Source: Kudoa neothunni (taxonomy: Eukaryota; Cnidaria). From it: a DNA stretch of 64,000 bases. The translations under genes and the position numbers were made by a program. Location of the stretch: the NCBI GenBank assembly GCA_964304625.1, contig OZ199838.1, positions 13,826,001-13,890,000 on the forward strand, given 5' to 3'. Below the pieces are notes generated by a model. That model made no database searches and was not told the origin of the DNA. It saw only the letters and a list, made by a program, of their open reading frames with translations. Below, in pieces: positions 23,794-36,589 of the stretch (positions within the stretch are counted from its first letter, which is position 1; each line of letters starts with the position of its first letter).

Positions 23794-25332
23794 GTTATGG
23801 CATCCAATAAAAGTTACTATAATCATACAGAAAAACTTACAGGGGATTTCTCGTCAACAGACCAAGATAGCAGTTCTGAGTATGAAGTATCTGAATCTGA
23901 CCACTCATTTTGTGGAGATTTTCTCGAAAGAGATACTTCTGGTGATGGAAGAAAAATATCAGGAGATAGTGACCGCTTGCCTACAAATGAAAATACTAAC
24001 TCAGTCTTGGTGTCGAAGTCTGGTATTGAATGGAATACGATGAGTCGTATAGGAACAAAATGCCGCTCCCACAAATTTGTTACTTCGTCTTCGAATATTC
24101 GTGAAGAGGCTAAAAATGTTACAAACATTTCGGAATCATTCAAGCTATTTATTTCAGAAAATATCGTAAACAAAATTATAATCCAAACTAATAATTGTTG
24201 CCGGGAAACTACTACCTCAAACACTGATGACAAAACACATGAGGAGATGGAAACGTTTATAAGCATTTTGATTACTGCAGGACGTTGTAACCGACGGATG
24301 CTCTCTCTTCGAAATGTATGGGATACCAATCCACTGTTCAATTAATTCTTCTTTCCCATTTTATTGTCCAGAAACAGATTCCATTACATATATCGAAAAA
24401 TTCGCTTTGATAACAAAACCACAAGATTTCAACGAAATAAAAAATCGAAAGATAAATTTGAAGCTATTAGAAAAGTCTTCAAGCTTTTTAATGAGAACCG
24501 TCTTAAATACTACTCTCGGGGACCATATATAACTGTTGATGAGCGTCTTGTTCGTTTTAAAGGTAGATGCCCTTTTCGCGTATATATGAAAAACAAGCCT
24601 GGGCGCTATGGAATCAAATTGTAGGCTGCTGCTGCTGCTGCTGATTCTGAAAACTCCTATATGTTTAATATTCAGCCGTATATCGGAAAAATAAATAGAA
24701 CACGCGAAATCAATCAAGGCCAAAGGGTTGTCACACAACCCGTTTCACCATTCGATGGAACCGGTAGAGGTGTCACTGTTGACAACCTTTTTACCTCAGT
24801 CACTCTAGCGGAAAAATTGCTGGAAAATAACATCACCCTAACAGGAACTATCCGATCCAATAAACCGGAGATTCCTAAGGAATTTTTGAAATCTTCAGAG
24901 TGGGAAGTCTTGTCTTCCATTTTTTGCTTCCTTGGGAACCTAACCTTAGTTTTATATGTACCCCCAAAAAATTATGCCATCAATCTTCTATCAACTGAGC
25001 ACCATGAATCGTCAATAGAAAATGACCCATGAAAACGTCCGCTGATTATTCTCCATTATAATAAGACAAAAGGCGGGGTTGACAATGCCAACAAGATGAC
25101 TTTGCCGTATTCATGTGCTAGACCAACCCGTAGGTGGCCATTGATAATTTTTATGGATATTATAGACATAGCCACATTGAATGCGTACATTGAATGGAAA
25201 GAAAGATACCCAGAATGGAGGAAGAATGACAGAAGTAAGAGGCAATATTTCCTTCGTCAATTTGCCGTGGACTTAGCAAAAATAATGTCATACGTCGGCA
25301 ACAACAATCTATCAACCTGCCTACCTATATAA
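23794..25332 (+). mobile_element. piggyBac transposase copy B, near full length but broken
   Basis: The coding region starts at the ATG at 23794 (MASNKSYYNHTEKL). It has an acidic N terminus, then the SxSGIxW motif at 24004-24030, LITAGRCNRRMLSL, and after a shift near 24345 the catalytic core. That core has ITVDERLVRFKGRCPFR (first Asp), GVTVDNLFTSVTLAEKL (second Asp), TGTIRSNKPEIPKEFL, NLLSTEHHE, and KTKGGVDNANKM (third Asp). Breaks seen are a frameshift near 24345, TAG at 24622 before a GCTGCT run, and TGA at 25030. The Cys-rich tail was not recognised after 25332. No TTAA-flanked ends were identified. Confidence 0.88.
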
Positions 25333-25638
25333 AATGTGGTTTTCAAATGTTTGAAAAGTCCGATTCCATTGATTTTCACCTTCTGGATAATATGAATATT
25401 GGTCGAAATCAGATAAGAAACTAAGACAAAAAGATCAACATCACTTGTTTTACTTGTAATAAATGCGTTTGTTTCAATCATAGAAAACGGAAAGAACAGC
25501 ACGTTGTCCCAATTATACTGACTAATACAATCATAATATTTTGGTAGTTTTTCAGAATTTGATTTATCCAGGAACTGACGTATAATAATTACAGTATTTC
25601 AAGACCTAAACGCAATCAGCGCGCAGCGATAATCGTTA

Positions 25639-26733
25639 TGTCGGGTCAAAATGCAACCCCATGGAAAAATGTCCAAAAAAGGAAATATCGTCTTAAGTGA
25701 TTATATGAAACAAATGGTAGTTTCACTAGCTGAAGTTCATAATCTTTTTTGTATAATTTCAAATTATTTTTAGGATTGATACTCTAACGAATACATTGCC
25801 AAGAAAATGGGTGTACATAAATCAACCATTGGGCGAATTTTGAAGCAAAAATCGATGGATACGGAATTACGTGCACCAAAAAAAAAAGGGGTAACAGACA
25901 GTCAAAATTGACTGAAACCCATAAATTATACATCCGCGAACTTTTGGACAAGGATTGTACCATAACATTAAATTTTATTACCGAGAAAGTTCTAGAATAT
26001 TTTTGTATTAATGTTTCTCGTCAAACAATTCGCAATTGTTTGAGAGATTTCCATTATACCCCTAGGAAGAAATTCTCGGGATTGTATTGAAACGAGAAAA
26101 AGGTCTATTGTCATTTTAAAAAATTGCTTAAAAATGAATAGATACGTGCTACAATATCTTGAATTGAAACCTCGTCATTCTACTGCCATCTATATAGATG
26201 AATCGGGCTTTTCTTTGTCAATGAGAAGAACGTTTAGATGAGCACTTTCAGGGTCAAGAGCGAATCTGAAAGTGAAAAGCACTCGCTCTAAAAATATTAC
26301 TTTAATCGCGGCAATAAGCCCGGAACGAGTGTGGACATTCCACATAGAAAATGGAACTGTCAACCAACATGTTTTTTATATTTTCATCGATAAACTATTT
26401 TCCGACTTAAGCCGCAATGGAGTTGATAACGCCTTATTAATAATGGACAATGTGAGATTCCACAAAACGGATCTAGTAAGGAATCAAATTCAATCCACAA
26501 ACCCAAGGTTATTATTTCTTCGACCATACTCTCCGTTCCTCAATCCTATTGAGGAGTTCTTCCATCGAATTAAGTCCTTTGTAAAAAACAAGGGACCATC
26601 TAATCAAGAGGAATTGATCAACGCAATTATGGCTAGCTCGGATGGAGTTTCTAGTGACCAACTACAAAATTATGCAAATCATGCGGAATCCTATTTCGCA
26701 GCATGTATTAATTCGGAAGGAATTAACAATTAG
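25639..26733 (+). mobile_element. Tc1/IS630-like (DDE_3) transposase, copy B
   Basis: This is the paralogue of copy A at 911-1970 on the other strand. From the ATG at 25639 (MSGQNATPW) it has a helix-turn-helix region with YIAKKMGVHKSTIGRILKQK. Next comes TLNFITEKVLEYF, then YIDESGFSLS (first Asp, near 26195). A 153-codon frame from 26272 has LLIMDNVRFHKTD (second Asp) and PYSPFLNPIEEFFHRIK (Glu, 34 residues on: DD34E), ending INSEGINN. Breaks include a frameshift near 25693, stops near 25785, a stop near 25910 and one near 26240. No terminal inverted repeats were identified. Confidence 0.85.
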
Positions 26734-27826
26734 ATTAACTTTAAATTGTGCCAAAAACATGAAGTTTAAATTGATTCCAATTAATATTTCATTTTTGTTT
26801 TTGTATGTCAATAAGATTACAAATTTAAAAGTGGTAATTAAAGAAGCAGTAAAATCTTACATTGAAATAGTATATTTTTGAGAAGCGTAAGTATTGAAAA
26901 TGACACCATGATTAAATCGATGTCAAAAATGAATAAAAATTTAATTCTTTTGTGTATTTTAAATAGATATGAATAAACTCTATGAGTGAAAAAAAATTAT
27001 TTGATGCAAATCGTTAATAATTTGTATAAAATTCGAAATATTATTCACTCTACCATCACTAACCATGTAGAATATTGTCAACAAATATTTTCATTTGTTA
27101 CAAATTAAATCTAAAAATAAATAAGTTGTTTATTTAAAAAATTGCATTTTGATTCGACGCAGTTGCATTTAGGTCTGGAAATACTGTACTTTGTGGGAGA
27201 TGCGGTGCCGCCAAAAATTATTCAATTAATTAAAATTATTTAAATATAAAATTATACTAATTTGTTAACTAACTGTGCGAAAATAATGCATGTCCCTGAT
27301 AGAATAATAGACATTACTATTGACAAGAGCTTCTTAACTGTGGGTGTAAGAATTCATTCTTGTTATATACCTTGAAAGTTTTCACAATTAAATTCTAATT
27401 TTTTGACCATGGTCACCCCAATATGAACATTGATTTGAAAATATTTGCTTCAATTTGTTACCGATGCGCTGGTGTTTAATTATTTCAATATAACAGCCAA
27501 AATTTTTTCAAAATTATGCTTTTTCATCACATATTTAAAAAATAAATACGACATCATAATTTAGGTAGTTATGAATATAATGAAGAAAAGTAGGTTCTAC
27601 GAAATAACTTATTTAATAATTTAAATTATAATTGAGTTTACGTGCAGAAATCATATAAAATTTATAAAGGAACGATGAGAACTGTTTAAATTAGAACGTG
27701 GAAATGGTTTATGGTAAAACTCCTCCGCAACAAATAAAAAATTCTTTCTGAATTTTTATTAAGTTGTTGCTTTTTTATAATACATGTTTGATACTTAACA
27801 TTTAAATGTAAAATTCATTTCACAAT
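26734..27826. other. Gene-free AT-rich region
   Basis: The first part is probably the 3' flank of the Tc1-like element. Nothing else recognisable was found on either strand. Confidence 0.4.
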
Positions 27827-28051
27827 TTAATGCAGTCTGGGGATGAATATTATCTTGTAGAGAGTGGGAGTAGGGTTTTCAGATGAAGGCGCTGCCTTAG
27901 CCAAACTAATCTTATACACCGATGCCGCCCGAACATTTTGATTATAATGGCGGTGGGCTGCTTTCTCAATAAATGTGGCCGTCATATTATAAATCGGGTG
28001 TTTTGCTGAACTCGGAACTGCACAATATTTGATAAAATTTACAAATAGCAT
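27827..28051 (-). CDS. Small ORF of unknown function
   Basis: A 74-codon minus-strand frame, from an ATG at 28051, is clearly less AT-rich than its surroundings and has a balanced residue mix: AKHPIYNMTATFIEKAAHRH, then NQNVRAASVYKISLAKAAPS and SENPTPTLYK. I do not recognise it. It could be one exon of a small host gene, with a possible alternative start at the internal ATG of MTATFIEK. The composition is the only support. Confidence 0.3.
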   Translation of the reverse strand: MLFVNFIKYCAVPSSAKHPIYNMTATFIEKAAHRHYNQNVRAASVYKISLAKAAPSSENPTPTLYKIIFIPRLH

Positions 28052-29271
28052 TTATTTTGGCGTATTTTGATATTCATGTTATAGTTTCACAATCGACCAA
28101 GCAGGTTGTTCGATGGCCAGTTACTAGCGCTGATATATTGAGTTTTGATGAGTTGAAATATCTTAGAAATATGTTTTAAGTAGCTTCGAGTTGTTTAAAC
28201 AATAAAAAATAACTTCTAAACTGATTTCTATTGGGGTCTCTCAGGGACCCATGGGCACACACGGAATTTTTTGAGCTCGGTACTGGAGGAATTGAGTAAC
28301 ATAGTTAAAATGAAAAAATTTTGGTATAAACGTTTAATCTTTTTTAAATAAAAATACAGTCGTTAACTGGGTTTGAATAATCCCTTCAGAATCATGGAAA
28401 AAATGTGTGTGAAATTGGTAACGTCCATTTTTAAGCATTTATTAACGTGCGCATATAATATTCGTAGCTATTTAATATAATTGAATTGCATACATTTAAG
28501 AAACAAATAATTTCTTTAACTCAGAAATAAAATAATTAGTTATTTTGATCACAAAAAATTCCTCCACACATTTTGAAATATAGCTTTCATCAACCCGATT
28601 ATGACCGATCGATCCTTTTTTGTCAAACTTGGATAATTTTTTAAACTCATTTCAATAAATTCGGAAATGATGACAATAATTAGTTTGTATTCAATCTTTA
28701 AACAATTTATTTTGTTTAAGGTGCCATAGGGGTTGGATATGAAGGATATGCTTGGTAATTTATAATTACAAATTTAGTAGCTTTTGGGGAGATACTATGG
28801 ACGTATTTTATTATATGTTTGTATTTGATTTTTTTTCATTTCATTTAAATATTTTGAACATTAGAAAAATTCATCTATTTTTTTAAATAACATTTCGAAA
28901 AAATGCATAAAACCGACTAGTCACGTGATACTCAACCTGGAAATTTGTCAACTTTCTTATATTATTTAAATCCAAATTATTTAATAAAAACATTCAAAAA
29001 ATATATATCAATTGTACATTTGATTATTCAAATTGTGTTGCCTTTTCAAAAGTATGTAAAACCGGTCACTGACTGTAGTTTATTTTATTATAATCAGTTC
29101 ATTTTTACTTGACAAATTCTAATCTTTAGTTATATTTACTTTGTGATTTTTAAATTAAAGGTATGTTATTTTATATGTAAATCTAACCAAAGTTATAACA
29201 TTAAATTAAAAGGTTGCATTAAAAATTAAGTAAACTATGCATTATTAGCAATATGCGTTATTTTCTAGAAT
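28052..29271. other. AT-rich DNA with repeated motif copies and one hairpin
   Basis: GGGGTCTCTCAGGGACCC at about 28213 can form a short hairpin. Copies of the AAAARTGYRTGAAA motif occur near 28396, 28897 and 29047. No gene is recognised. Confidence 0.4.
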
Positions 29272-31002
29272 TCAGAAGCGCTGCTTGAAGAGCGGACAAT
29301 CAGAACTTACAAATATAAAATCAACTCTTGGGTCGTGCAATGGAATTCCTCTCATTTGCTCGATTTTGAATACGCCATATTTTATGTTGAGGTTATTGGA
29401 GGAGCTTCCAGACAAATATTCAATAAGAATCAACAGGTATATTTGGAAAAAATACGCATTGTTTTCCTTAATAATAACTTTAAATAAAATTAATAGATGG
29501 TACCTCTCTGGTTTTGAATTTATCATGTTTTATATAATTTTCTACAGAATTTTGCAAGTCTTTCATATTGTTGTAAAATGGGATAACAGGATTATCAAAT
29601 TGATGCTTTATCTATCAAAAATAATGTGCTATATAAATAGAATGAATGAAAATTGGTTACTTCGATACTGTTATAGTTACGAAAGCAAGATAGCAAATAC
29701 GTAGCATCAACCTGTTTAATACATGTCTCTTTATTCGAACAGAGACTGGAATCATTAAGAATTGATCTAATCATGGATGGACATTTAGAAAATCTGAAGT
29801 TTCCAAGCACTAGGTATTCTTTGGAGAGAACATTTTCATATTTTTTAGAATCGTAGCAACTGCTGGATTTATCGAATCTGAAATTTTCACGAAGTTTTTT
29901 ACTTATTTCACAGGGATCATTAAGTGTAATAGTTGGATGTGATTCCATATTACTATCTTTTTGAAGTGCTACCTAAAATACGTTGTCGACAACAAAATTC
30001 ATCAGAATCATTAGCAAATTAACAATACCAAAGCTAACTTTAAATAGATGTAGGCTTTTATATTATGCAAACTGTAGCAATAACTACTCTTCACATAAAA
30101 TTTATTGGCCCGGTTTTTGTAACGAAAGATTATCGTGTTTTTTCCACGATTCGTATTTTCGTCTAGAGGTGCAACGAAAATGAGTGAAGAATCGGATAGA
30201 TATATGCTGAAATGAAATTCATATTTCTTGAAGTAAAAATTAATAAGTTTTTACAGATAATTGATCTACTTGTAAATCTGCAGACGTTGAGTAAGACAGA
30301 TAGTATAGGAAAGCTTCACAGGTTTGACTAACTGCTATAATCTCATGATTGATACTCATTTCTGTGCTTATTTTGTGTAGTATTGTTTCCATAATGTTTT
30401 TATTCCAATTAAAGGGCCATTTTCTAAATTACAAATAGAATACTGATCATACAAAAATTTATTAAACTTTGAATCTTTCATAAATTCAAAATCCGGCAAC
30501 CATATTAATGGATTATAGCCAGGACTGAAGTACTCCACGCCAAGAAACGATATGCTATCCTTGATACATGCTTTAAAATTCTCATAGACAAGGCTGAGTT
30601 TGTCAGTTAGAGGATTCATAGCTAATGTTTGGTTTAAATTGGAAATCAGATTCTCAATTCACATACGTTCGCACACCCAAACAATCATATTATTTAACAC
30701 AACAGAATCGCTTCCAGAGAATTTTGTCAACGAATACGAATGCATATTAAACATACCGTCTCCCATAATTACAGCCAATCCACTCTAAATTCATTTAGTA
30801 TTGAACTAATGCATTTGATTATTTTTGTACTATTTTCTCTTCGTTGTTAGGATTCGAGAAGGAGGGATATGAATTGAATAGAAATAACAATGTACAATGA
30901 AGAAACGTTGAGTAGACATGCATGCCAATTATAAGACTTACTCTTAAAGGCGAAGATGAGATGTGAAAAGGTCAAAATGTTTACATCTATAGTTAAATCC
31001 AT
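29272..31002 (-). CDS. Divergent GDA1/CD39-like nucleoside phosphatase (possibly decayed)
   Basis: Several minus-strand exons follow the order of the GDA1/CD39 family. The first ATG may be 31002 (hydrophobic LTFSHLIFAF). Next is GLAVIMGDGMFNMHSYS (~30785), in the position of the DAGSTGTRxxxY phosphate loop but without its usual residues. Then come an exon from ~30619 to 30368, a SYSTSADLQV region, NDPCEI, LGNFRFSKCPSMIRSIL, DSSLCSNKETC, TNFHSFYLYSTLFLID (like NFxAFSAFYYT), and a C-terminal block ending at 29272. Short introns are inferred (for example 33 bp near 29660). One unexplained frame offset lies near 29594. If functional it would act on extracellular or luminal nucleotides, but the altered motif makes catalysis doubtful. 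Confidence 0.5.
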
Positions 31003-32046
31003 TAGTAAGTCAATAAATTATTGGAGGAAAGTCATTATTATTCACAATTTTATATTATGTAATATAAAATTAAATATTTAGTTTAATAATACATGCAAGC
31101 CACCATTTCAAATCGTTTATTTTTTAAGGTGTAAATTATAAATATTTATTTTCACGTTTTTATAATAATTATTTTTATTTTCGCACGTTGTTTTAGAAAA
31201 CATTACAAATACAAAACTGATTACGCTAAATAAACTGGTTAACAGTTATTTTTCATTATCGTAAAACTCCTATTGTTAATAAAGTCGTCCTCAAACTAAG
31301 TTAATCATGTAAAATTTTATATTTCAATATAAACTCGATTTATAATTTAATTGGGCATTGTTATAAGAACGTTAAAATTATAAATTGCACTTTATTTGCA
31401 ACGTTAATAGGATTAAACGTAACATAAATAAATAAAGCTACAAATCATCATCCTTTAATACGCTTGAACAGATTTCATAAAATAACGCATTATGTTTAGT
31501 TCGATTCGATATATACACCTAACTGCTTTAGGAATTTACGTATGATGGAACGCGCTAATAATTTTTCCCCCTTAATAACACAAAAAATGTTATTGTAGGA
31601 ACGCTGATTATAAATAATTAAATATAATAAATGTTAAGAATCAAAATGAGAGGTCATCTCTGATATAATGTTAAAACCCATATTCAAAGTTAATTCGTAA
31701 GATAAATAACAATAATCTACTTATACAAATTTATTGAGTTGACACACACTTCTTCATTTATTTTTAATTTTGTCGTTACAGTAAACAAAGGGTACAGTGG
31801 TAAAAAATACGTCTTTCACCGATCGTCTATATTCTTTTTATAGAAATTCTACCTAGAAAAACCTTTATTAAATGATAAGTTTGACTAAAAAATTAAAATA
31901 CTCATAGTTATTAATATGAATCGTGCTTACATTAAATATCATAATGAACACGCGATGATAACAATTTAAGCCCTAATTTAAATCTGTCTTAAATATAAAA
32001 AATTTTAACTTTAATTACAAAAATAACAAAAAAATTAGAGTATAGT
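31003..32046. other. Gene-free AT-rich region
   Basis: This contains the presumed upstream region of the minus-strand CD39-like gene. I see no motif, RNA or transposon end before the TTAA at 32047. Confidence 0.4.
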
Positions 32047-32090
32047 TTAACCCCCTAAGGATTTTGGGGTGAAATTCACCCCAAACAAGT
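32047..32090 (+). repeat. Solo piggyBac-type terminus
   Basis: TTAA at 32047-32050 is followed by CCCCCTAAGGATTTTGGGG and a hairpin arm, TTTGGGGTGAAATTCACCCC with AAA. This is the same layout (CCCnCTAAGGA plus a palindrome) as the ends of the element at 17733-18939. No partner end was found nearby. It lies just upstream of the BEL/Pao fossil. Confidence 0.6.
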
Positions 32091-32199
32091 TTTAATCCAA
32101 CCATACATTCTTTTTTTGTTCTTAAATGCGTATGAAATTATTTCTATTGTGACGAATTATCGTTGTTTATTAAACACAAAACCACGCTAATTGATAATA

Positions 32200-35100
32200 T
32201 ATAAGTCAGTTACAATCGTTCTCTCTCTCAGCGCGCATTAAATTAATAACATGGTGCCGAAGGGGAAAGTAGAATTGGAAACTCTGTTGTCTTCAGTTGA
32301 GAAAAAAATCAATCGGTTGGCTACGAAAATTCAGACCCACTTGGATGGAGAGGTGCATGCAGTTGAATTGACAAAATTCTGCAAACAACTGAGCTGTATT
32401 CTTGATATTTACAAAGAATATGTTCCAAACTCTAATAATGATGGAAACACTACAGACTTGTCTGAATGTGGTAATATTATAATAAAGACAGAACTACTGC
32501 TGAGAAAAGCCAAAGAGCTCCTACAGGCTGGACCTCAACCTGAATTTAACTCGGTCTCAAACAAAGTTGAGCAATATAGCCTTGATCAAAATGACGTATT
32601 CGCATCAACAAAAATCTCTAAGCCACACGTACGATTACCTTCAATAAAACTGGAAAATTTTGGAGGTTCCTTGGAAAGATGGCATCAGTATTGGGGAAAT
32701 TTTCAATTCCTAGTTGGAAACGACTGCAGCCTAGATGAATATACTAAATTCGTCCATCTGAAATCTAACTTGTTTGGTTAACCTAAAAGACTCATAAGTG
32801 AGTTACCGACGGAATCACGAAATTATGCTCTTGCGATTAAAATCCTTAGTGCCAAATACGACAGATAAGACAATCTCGCAACAAATCTGTACGAAAAACT
32901 GAGGATGTTAGAGGTTGCCTCTAACTCCACTATTAGTCTACGGAGAGTCTTCAATGCGATATTTACCGCTGTAAAAAAGTTAAAGTCTTTAGATCTAAAT
33001 ATGTCTGAGACATATTTGATACTACTGCTACTCTCAAAATTACCAAAGACTTTTAGACTCAAACTAGAAGAAAGCAAAATGGGCAAGGAATGATCTCTTG
33101 AGTTACTAGAGCAAACCATAGACACAATTATTACGGCTAGAGAAAGATCAGGACGGGAAACTACCGAACGAGCCCCTCCAATATCATTTCAAACACCAAC
33201 GTTGGCATCGAATAAACAAATACCAACTGGATTAAAGTGTGCTTTCTGCATGGGTCATCATTATAATGACGACTGTGTAAAGTATGCTACTACCACGGAG
33301 AGATCGGAAAAACTAGGGAAAGCTTGCATGAAATGTTTTAAACTCCACAATTAAAAATATTGTAACGCCACGAAACCATGCTATTATTGAAAATCTCTGG
33401 GTCATCAACGCAGTCTGCCCAAAAAGACTCCGAATGAGGCAAAACAACGTACTCGTAGTTCATTCAAACCCCCAAGAAAATTAAAATCGTGATAATGTTT
33501 CCTTGAATCAAAATATTGGAGATATTCAATTATATTCTTCTAAATCATATAAAGAGGTCACCACCGCATTTATTCCTACGCTCAGAGCAACACTTATTAA
33601 TCCATACAATTCTGAACTTATTATGACTGCTAACATAATATTGGATTCTGGTAGTGCTTCTAGCTACATAACAGAAGATATATACAAAAAATGGATTTAA
33701 AGCCGGTATCAAAAGGTAATGTTATTGTGTCAACCTTCGGCTCAAACTCTCCGAAATCTATCAAATCTTCTACAGTTTTGGTAGGTATCAGCAAACCAGA
33801 TGATACGACTTATGAATTAAGGGCCAGAACTGTGCCTATGATTTCGTCGAAAATAAAGGTCCCAAGTTTTAGAAAACATAATCAAAAAAATCTCGTCTAA
33901 GGAGGCTTTCGCAGAAAGAATCTCACCGCATTTGGAGGCTACCATCGATCTGCTAATAGGATCTGACTATTTTTGGGATATTTTTGTTACAAAGTTGGGG
34001 AATTTGGACGGATCGCTTAACAGGATAAAAACTATTTTTTGTGTGATACCTTGTGACGTTTTTAGAAAGAATCTTGTAACGTATTCTTTATCAATTATTT
34101 TTTAAAAAATATGTTTCAGAGATTGCTGAGGAAGCTGATGTGAAACATCCGAAGCATGAATTAGCCCAGTTATGACCACTTGACACAATTGGAATATCTG
34201 ATGATCCTCGATGTGATGAACATAGAATGGCAACTGAACATCTCAAAAATAACCTAAAGTTCCATAGCGATAGGTATTACATCAAATGGCCAGTGAACTC
34301 AGATATCCAAAAACTACCGCACAACTACTTCAATTGTCTCGGACACTTGAAGAGGCTAACGAAAATGTTGTTGGACTCTGATGGATTGTTCAAACTCTAT
34401 GGTGATATCCTAAATGATCAATTAAATAAAGACGTTATTTAAATTGTTGATGAAACGAAACCTAGTTTAGAAGGTTGTCATTGCTTACCTCATCATATGG
34501 TGTGTCCAATTAATAAACCATCAAAAAAAGTAGAATAATGTTCAATGCCTCCTATAAGACTAAAAAAACTCAAAAAGTCTAAATGATTGCCTAATGGATG
34601 GTCCAATGTTACTAAATGATCTGACTGAAATTTTGCTAAGAACGCGATTCAAAAAATACCCCATGATATATGATATTGAAAAGGCGTTTCTACAAATCAG
34701 CATCCACCAAGACCACCGTAATCTTGTTAGATTCTTATGGATTAAAGATCCTCAAAAATCTGCTTCTGGAAAGAACACTATAATATTTCGATTTAAAAGA
34801 GTCCCATTTGAAATAAAATCGTCACCATTTATACTCTGCTCAACATTAAAACATCACTTAGAAACCTCAGATTCAAAACTTGTCAAGGAAATCTTGTCAC
34901 ATGTTTATATGGATATTTTTGTCGTTGGATTTGACACGTTTAAAGACGTAACAAATGCGAAAAGCGTAATGACCAACTTGTCGAAAAAATGTTCTATGAA
35001 ATTATTGGAATGGAAATCCAACTGCATCGAATTCAATGAATTACTGATGGAAGAAAAAACCTTAAAAAATAATCGAATAAACTAGCTTGGCTTGATCTGG

Positions 35101-36580
35101 AATATAGAATCCGATAGTCTGCAAATAAAAAACCCAACTGCGACCAATTTATTCTCCAAAAGAGATGTTACAAAGTGCCTGACTAAAGTATTCAATCCAC
35201 TTGGATACTTTAGTCCTGCATTACTTGGAGGGAAAATACTGTTAAAAAAATTTATGGAGAAAATCCAAACAATGGGATGAATTTATTGGTGAGGAAAGTA
35301 TAAATGAAATGGAGGCACTATCGCAGGATATAAGTAACATCGAAAATGTCAAAATCGAACGTTTTATTGATACCTTCAACGCGAAAGAATGTCAATTAGT
35401 TGCATTTTATGATGCATCTACATTCGTTATAGGAAGTCGGACGTCTAGTTTTCAAAATTGCTTTTTGCTAAATCTAGAATCGCCCCAATGAAAAATCTCA
35501 CCATATCACGACTAGAACTAATGGGTGCTCTTATTGCTATTCGTTCATTACGCTTTGTGGTGAATCAACTGAAAACAAGTATATCAAAAATCCTTCTCTT
35601 CACTTACTCAAAATGCGTGATATACTGGTATCATTCAATGAACAATTTGTCAGTATTTGTCAAAAATCGAATAAACGAACTTAAACAACATGAAGGCCTG
35701 TTACTAAAATATGTTAATATTCAAGAAAATCCTACAGACATCCCAACCAGGAGAATGCCCGTTGCCAAACTGTCGAAATGTCCTCTTTGATGGAATGGAC
35801 CTAATTGATTACGGTGTAATGAGTCATCATGGAAAACTTACGAAATGGACAACGCTAATGCCCCAAAAGACGCAATAGCAGAACTTACCAAAAATAATTA
35901 TCCATATCTTCAATTGCTAACCGTTCGAAATTAAACTGGTTCCACAATTAAAATAACTCCATTTTCGATAGTTGCTGAAAACTTCACTGATCTAAATAAA
36001 TTGCTGAGAGCTACTGCATGGTATAATAGATTTTGTCATTACGTCAGGTGGAGGCACAAAACGGTCTGGTTATCCGAATCCAAGTGAATTGGAGCAAGTT
36101 AGAACAATGTGGGATTCACAAATTCAAAAAGTTATCTGTCTGAAATCTATTATAATCTCAAAAATGGAGTTCCTATAAAAATAAATAATTTGCCAAGACT
36201 GTTCCTCGACATAAACGATGTAATTGGATGTGGGGGCTGCCTAGAGCTGGCCCAACTTACATATGATGAAGCATGTCCGAAGCTATTACCAAGAGAGTCA
36301 AGATACGCTGAACTTATTATTATGGATTCTCATATTAGAACAATTCATAGCGGTGCATCATATACTCTTGCAAAAATTCGATCGCAATGTTGTATCCCCA
36401 AAGGTAGATCACAGGTTAAGATCATTGAATCATGCCGCCAATGCAAAATCCTCAAATCCAAACCATATGGAGTCCCACCTTCTCCGCCGTAGCCTAGTGC
36501 TAGAGTTAATGTATCAACTGCATTCACTCACGTCAGAATTGATTATTTTGGACCAGTTACGGTCAAAACCGGCTCAGAAC
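32200..36580 (+). mobile_element. BEL/Pao LTR-retrotransposon fossil
   Basis: Parts are in the standard BEL/Pao order. The gag-like region lies at about 32251-33150 (with LPSIKLENFGGSLERWHQYW, the DUF1759-type motif), with zinc-knuckle cysteines near 33240-33400. The aspartic protease (LDSGSASSYITEDI) is at about 33500-34000. Reverse transcriptase (YDIEKAFLQISI) is at about 34590-35090 and RNase H at about 35290-35790. The integrase zinc-binding region is at about 36250-36480, and the start of the integrase core is at about 36520. The element is broken by more than ten interruptions and truncated at the 3' end, where a GC-rich repeat begins. No pair of long terminal repeats was found. It looks old. 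Confidence 0.88.
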
Positions 36581-36589
36581 CATGAGGTA

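Larger units (their letters stand above)
21579..29075. repeat. Widely spaced inverted ends of a possible large TA-target element
   Basis: TAGTCAGTGACCGGTTTT at 21579, preceded by TA, and its inverse AAAACCGGTCACTGACTG ending at 29075, followed by TA, form about 23-bp imperfect inverted repeats 7.5 kb apart. The CAGT-type start and TA flanks fit the Tc1/mariner/pogo superfamily. Between them lie a Merlin, a piggyBac and a Tc1-like element, so if this is one element it has been heavily invaded. Two independent short elements in opposite orientation is the alternative. Confidence 0.45.

Noticed and set aside
28205-28245. GGGGTCTCTCAGGGACCC hairpin as a piggyBac end or terminator
   Set aside because: No TTAA or CCCTCTAAGG lies next to it; a lone short palindrome is not enough.
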